Of a DNA stretch of 53,407 bases, positions 52,189-53,407 are shown one piece after another. The DNA lies in NCBI GenBank assembly GCA_040755195.1, contig JBFMBL010000015.1, positions 1-53,407 of the forward strand, read 5' to 3'. The number at the start of each line of letters is the position of its first letter. The first letter of the stretch is position 1. The notes beneath the pieces were generated by a model. That model was given only the letters and a program-made list of their open reading frames with translations, did not search any database and had not been told where the DNA came from. The DNA is from SURF-55 sp040755195. GTDB lineage: Bacteria; Bacillota; Desulfotomaculia; Desulfotomaculales; Ammonificaceae. The position numbers were made by a program, and so were the translations under genes.

Positions 52189-52287
52189 TGTCTCCGCCTT
52201 TCGCAATCTTTCGGAAAACGTAGAAATACTCGTCCAACCGTAGGATACCATTTAAAGACATAATTTAAAATACAGTGTTGCGGGGGT

Positions 52288-52314
52288 TAAGTTCACGCTC
52301 AAGAGTGACGATAA
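52288..52314 (+). promoter_or_regulatory. candidate sigma-D promoter of cheW
   Basis: TAAG (52288-52291) and GACGATAA (52307-52314) are exactly 15 bases apart, close to the TAAA-N15-GCCGATAA flagellar consensus. It lies about 120 bases before the cheW start and in the right orientation. Confidence 0.4.
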
Positions 52315-52436
52315 TTATTAACGGTAAAAGTATCCTAGATAATCAAATACTCTATAGACTTTGCCTGCCTCGTTTTCACTTGTTTTTGTGCGGTAAGTCA
52401 GTAAAACAGCCCGAAAGTTTAAAGGGGGGGGCAACA

Positions 52437-52934
52437 ATGGCGCAAGGGGTTGAGGTTACCGGTCGAGAAGGGCAGGTTGTTGTTTTTAAGCTCGCCGGCG
52501 AGACATACGGGGTAGACATCGCGTCTGTAGCGGAGATTATCAGAATGGAAAGCATAACCCGCGTACCCCGGGCGCCGGAGTTTATAGAAGGGGTAATTAA
52601 CCTGCGGGGAAAAATCATTCCGGTGATCGACCTGCGAAGGCGTTTTGACCTGCCCAAAGGCGAGCAGTCACGGCAGACCCGGATTATCATCGTGGAATTG
52701 GGTGAGATGATTATTGGAATGATTGTTGACGCGGTGCTTGAGGTGCTGCGGGTTCCGGAAGAGAGCATCGAGCCGCCGCCGGCGGTTATCAACGGGGTGG
52801 ATGTGATTTATCTACGGGGTATTGCCCTTCGGGAGGAGCGAATGATCATCCTTCTCAATCTGGAAAAGATCCTTTACGCGCACGAAAAAGAGGCCCTGCA
52901 GCAAGCGGACGTAACAGAGGAGATTCCGGTGTAA
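52437..52934 (+). CDS. cheW: chemotaxis coupling protein CheW
   Basis: ATG 52437 follows AAGGGGGGG, giving 165 residues; the longer frame from 52275 has no support. The CheW fold is clear: VVVFKLAGETYGVDIASVAE, IIRMESITRVPRAPEFIEGV, INLRGKIIPVIDLRRRFDL and a final IYLRGIALREERMIILLNLE. CheW links receptors to the kinase CheA. No cheA or receptor is in the window, so this may be a stand-alone copy linked to motility by regulation. Confidence 0.95.
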   Translation: MAQGVEVTGREGQVVVFKLAGETYGVDIASVAEIIRMESITRVPRAPEFIEGVINLRGKIIPVIDLRRRFDLPKGEQSRQTRIIIVELGEMIIGMIVDAVLEVLRVPEESIEPPPAVINGVDVIYLRGIALREERMIILLNLEKILYAHEKEALQQADVTEEIPV

Positions 52935-52970
52935 AAAAGATCGTCGGACGATATGGCCTATGTCGCGATA

Positions 52971-53108
52971 ATCTCCGCAAAAAGGCAAGGAAAATTAACC
53001 ACAGAGACACAGAGCACACGGAGGGAAAAAGACGGAAATATGGGTATTCATTTTTGTTATTTAGTCTTGATATTTCTGTTTTCTGTGAACTCTGTGCTTC
53101 TATGATAA
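52971..53108 (+). repeat. 139-bp repeat element, copy 2
   Basis: Nearly the reverse complement of 21821-21959, including the ATCTNCGCAAAA start, the arm TTAACCACAGAGACACAGAG, the centre with GGGTATTCATTTTTGTTATT and the outer arm ACTCTGTGCTTCTATG. A few bases differ, mainly at the outer arm. Confidence 0.85.
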
Positions 53109-53272
53109 AATATTTTGGTTGCGCCCCACGGAAGAAGAACGTATTTAAGAGGATTTCTACATGCTGCATTCAGCGGTACCACGAACGATGAAAATGTAGA
53201 CCCGTAAGCTTGGTATTTAGAAGCAGTGTTGTAACATACACGGAGCGCGGGGAGAAGCAAGTAGAGCACGAA

Positions 53273-53380
53273 AGCCTGTCAGGGACGGGCCGGAGCCCAG
53301 CACTCAGTTCTACCTGTAAAAGTGCAGATGATTACTACTTAAAGGCTGAGTGCTGGGTGAGGACCCGGCCCTGACAGGCT
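53273..53380. repeat. 108-bp imperfect inverted repeat
   Basis: Left arm 53273-53307 (AGCCTGTCAGGGACGGGCCG...) and right arm 53346-53380 (...CCGGCCCTGACAGGCT) are 35 bases each and pair with a few mismatches around a 38-base loop. Arms include CCCAGCACTCAG / CTGAGTGCTGGG, a motif also seen alone near 2319, 16109 and 32457. It may be a mobile hairpin element or a structured RNA. Confidence 0.7.
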
Positions 53381-53407
53381 GACAAAGCTATACGCAGCTT
53401 ATCGACG

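Larger units (their letters stand above)
52935..53407. other. gene-free end of window with two repeats
   Basis: After the cheW stop there is no coding frame I can support. The stretch holds the second 139-bp repeat copy (52971-53108) and an imperfect inverted repeat (53273-53380). Confidence 0.6.

Overview
The window looks like part of a draft or metagenome-assembled genome of an anaerobic, motile, probably endospore-forming Firmicute. I lean towards a Desulfotomaculum/Pelotomaculum-like relative. The reasons are strong AAGGAGG-type ribosome sites, frequent GTG and TTG starts, a CgeB-like protein, two proteins resembling a domain I know as DUF6385, and Firmicute-style motA/motB and cheW. This placement is an inference; there is no rRNA or tRNA in the window. 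Three runs of exactly 100 N (42332-42431, 44027-44126, 46348-46447) are scaffold gaps, and the first is flanked by an identical 127-bp sequence, which points to an assembly overlap.

Layout. 1-3500: a small lysine-rich gene broken by an in-frame TAG, an amidase, a hypothetical gene and a Cys-rich beta-type protein. 3638-7477: a repeat element carrying a GxxExxY remnant, fused into the 3' end of a 1185-residue multi-domain beta-helix protein. 7668-15449: a complete-looking gas vesicle cluster (gvpO, gvpN, gvpH, a CDC48-type double AAA ATPase, gvpF, gvpG, gvpL, a gvpA-like gene, a third gvpF/L, gvpK, gvpA, a coiled-coil gene, gvpJ) ending in a strong terminator. 15550-48453: a large surface-glycan island. 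It holds repeated two-part proteins (family 2 glycosyltransferase plus TPR-like tail), a CDP-sugar branch (rfbF, rfbG, C-methyltransferase, RfbC-like epimerase, reductase), a UDP-FucNAc-type branch (capF, capE, capG-like), several GT4/TuaH-like, GT-D and CgeB-like transferases, methyltransferases, a split APS-kinase-like gene and two beta-type surface proteins. 48852-52934: motB, motA, an ABC1/UbiB kinase and cheW, with two candidate sigma-D promoters.

How it may work together. The gas vesicle genes build buoyant protein shells. The glycan island makes at least two activated deoxysugars and many transferases to assemble them on a surface or flagellar target. The adjacent motility genes suggest flagellin or cell-surface glycosylation, but no flagellin gene is in the window, so the acceptor is unknown.

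The window is also rich in small repeats: a 139-bp element in two copies that shares its ends with the GxxExxY element, families of degenerate 7-bp tandem repeats that have entered coding sequence, and two imperfect inverted repeats of about 110-120 bp.
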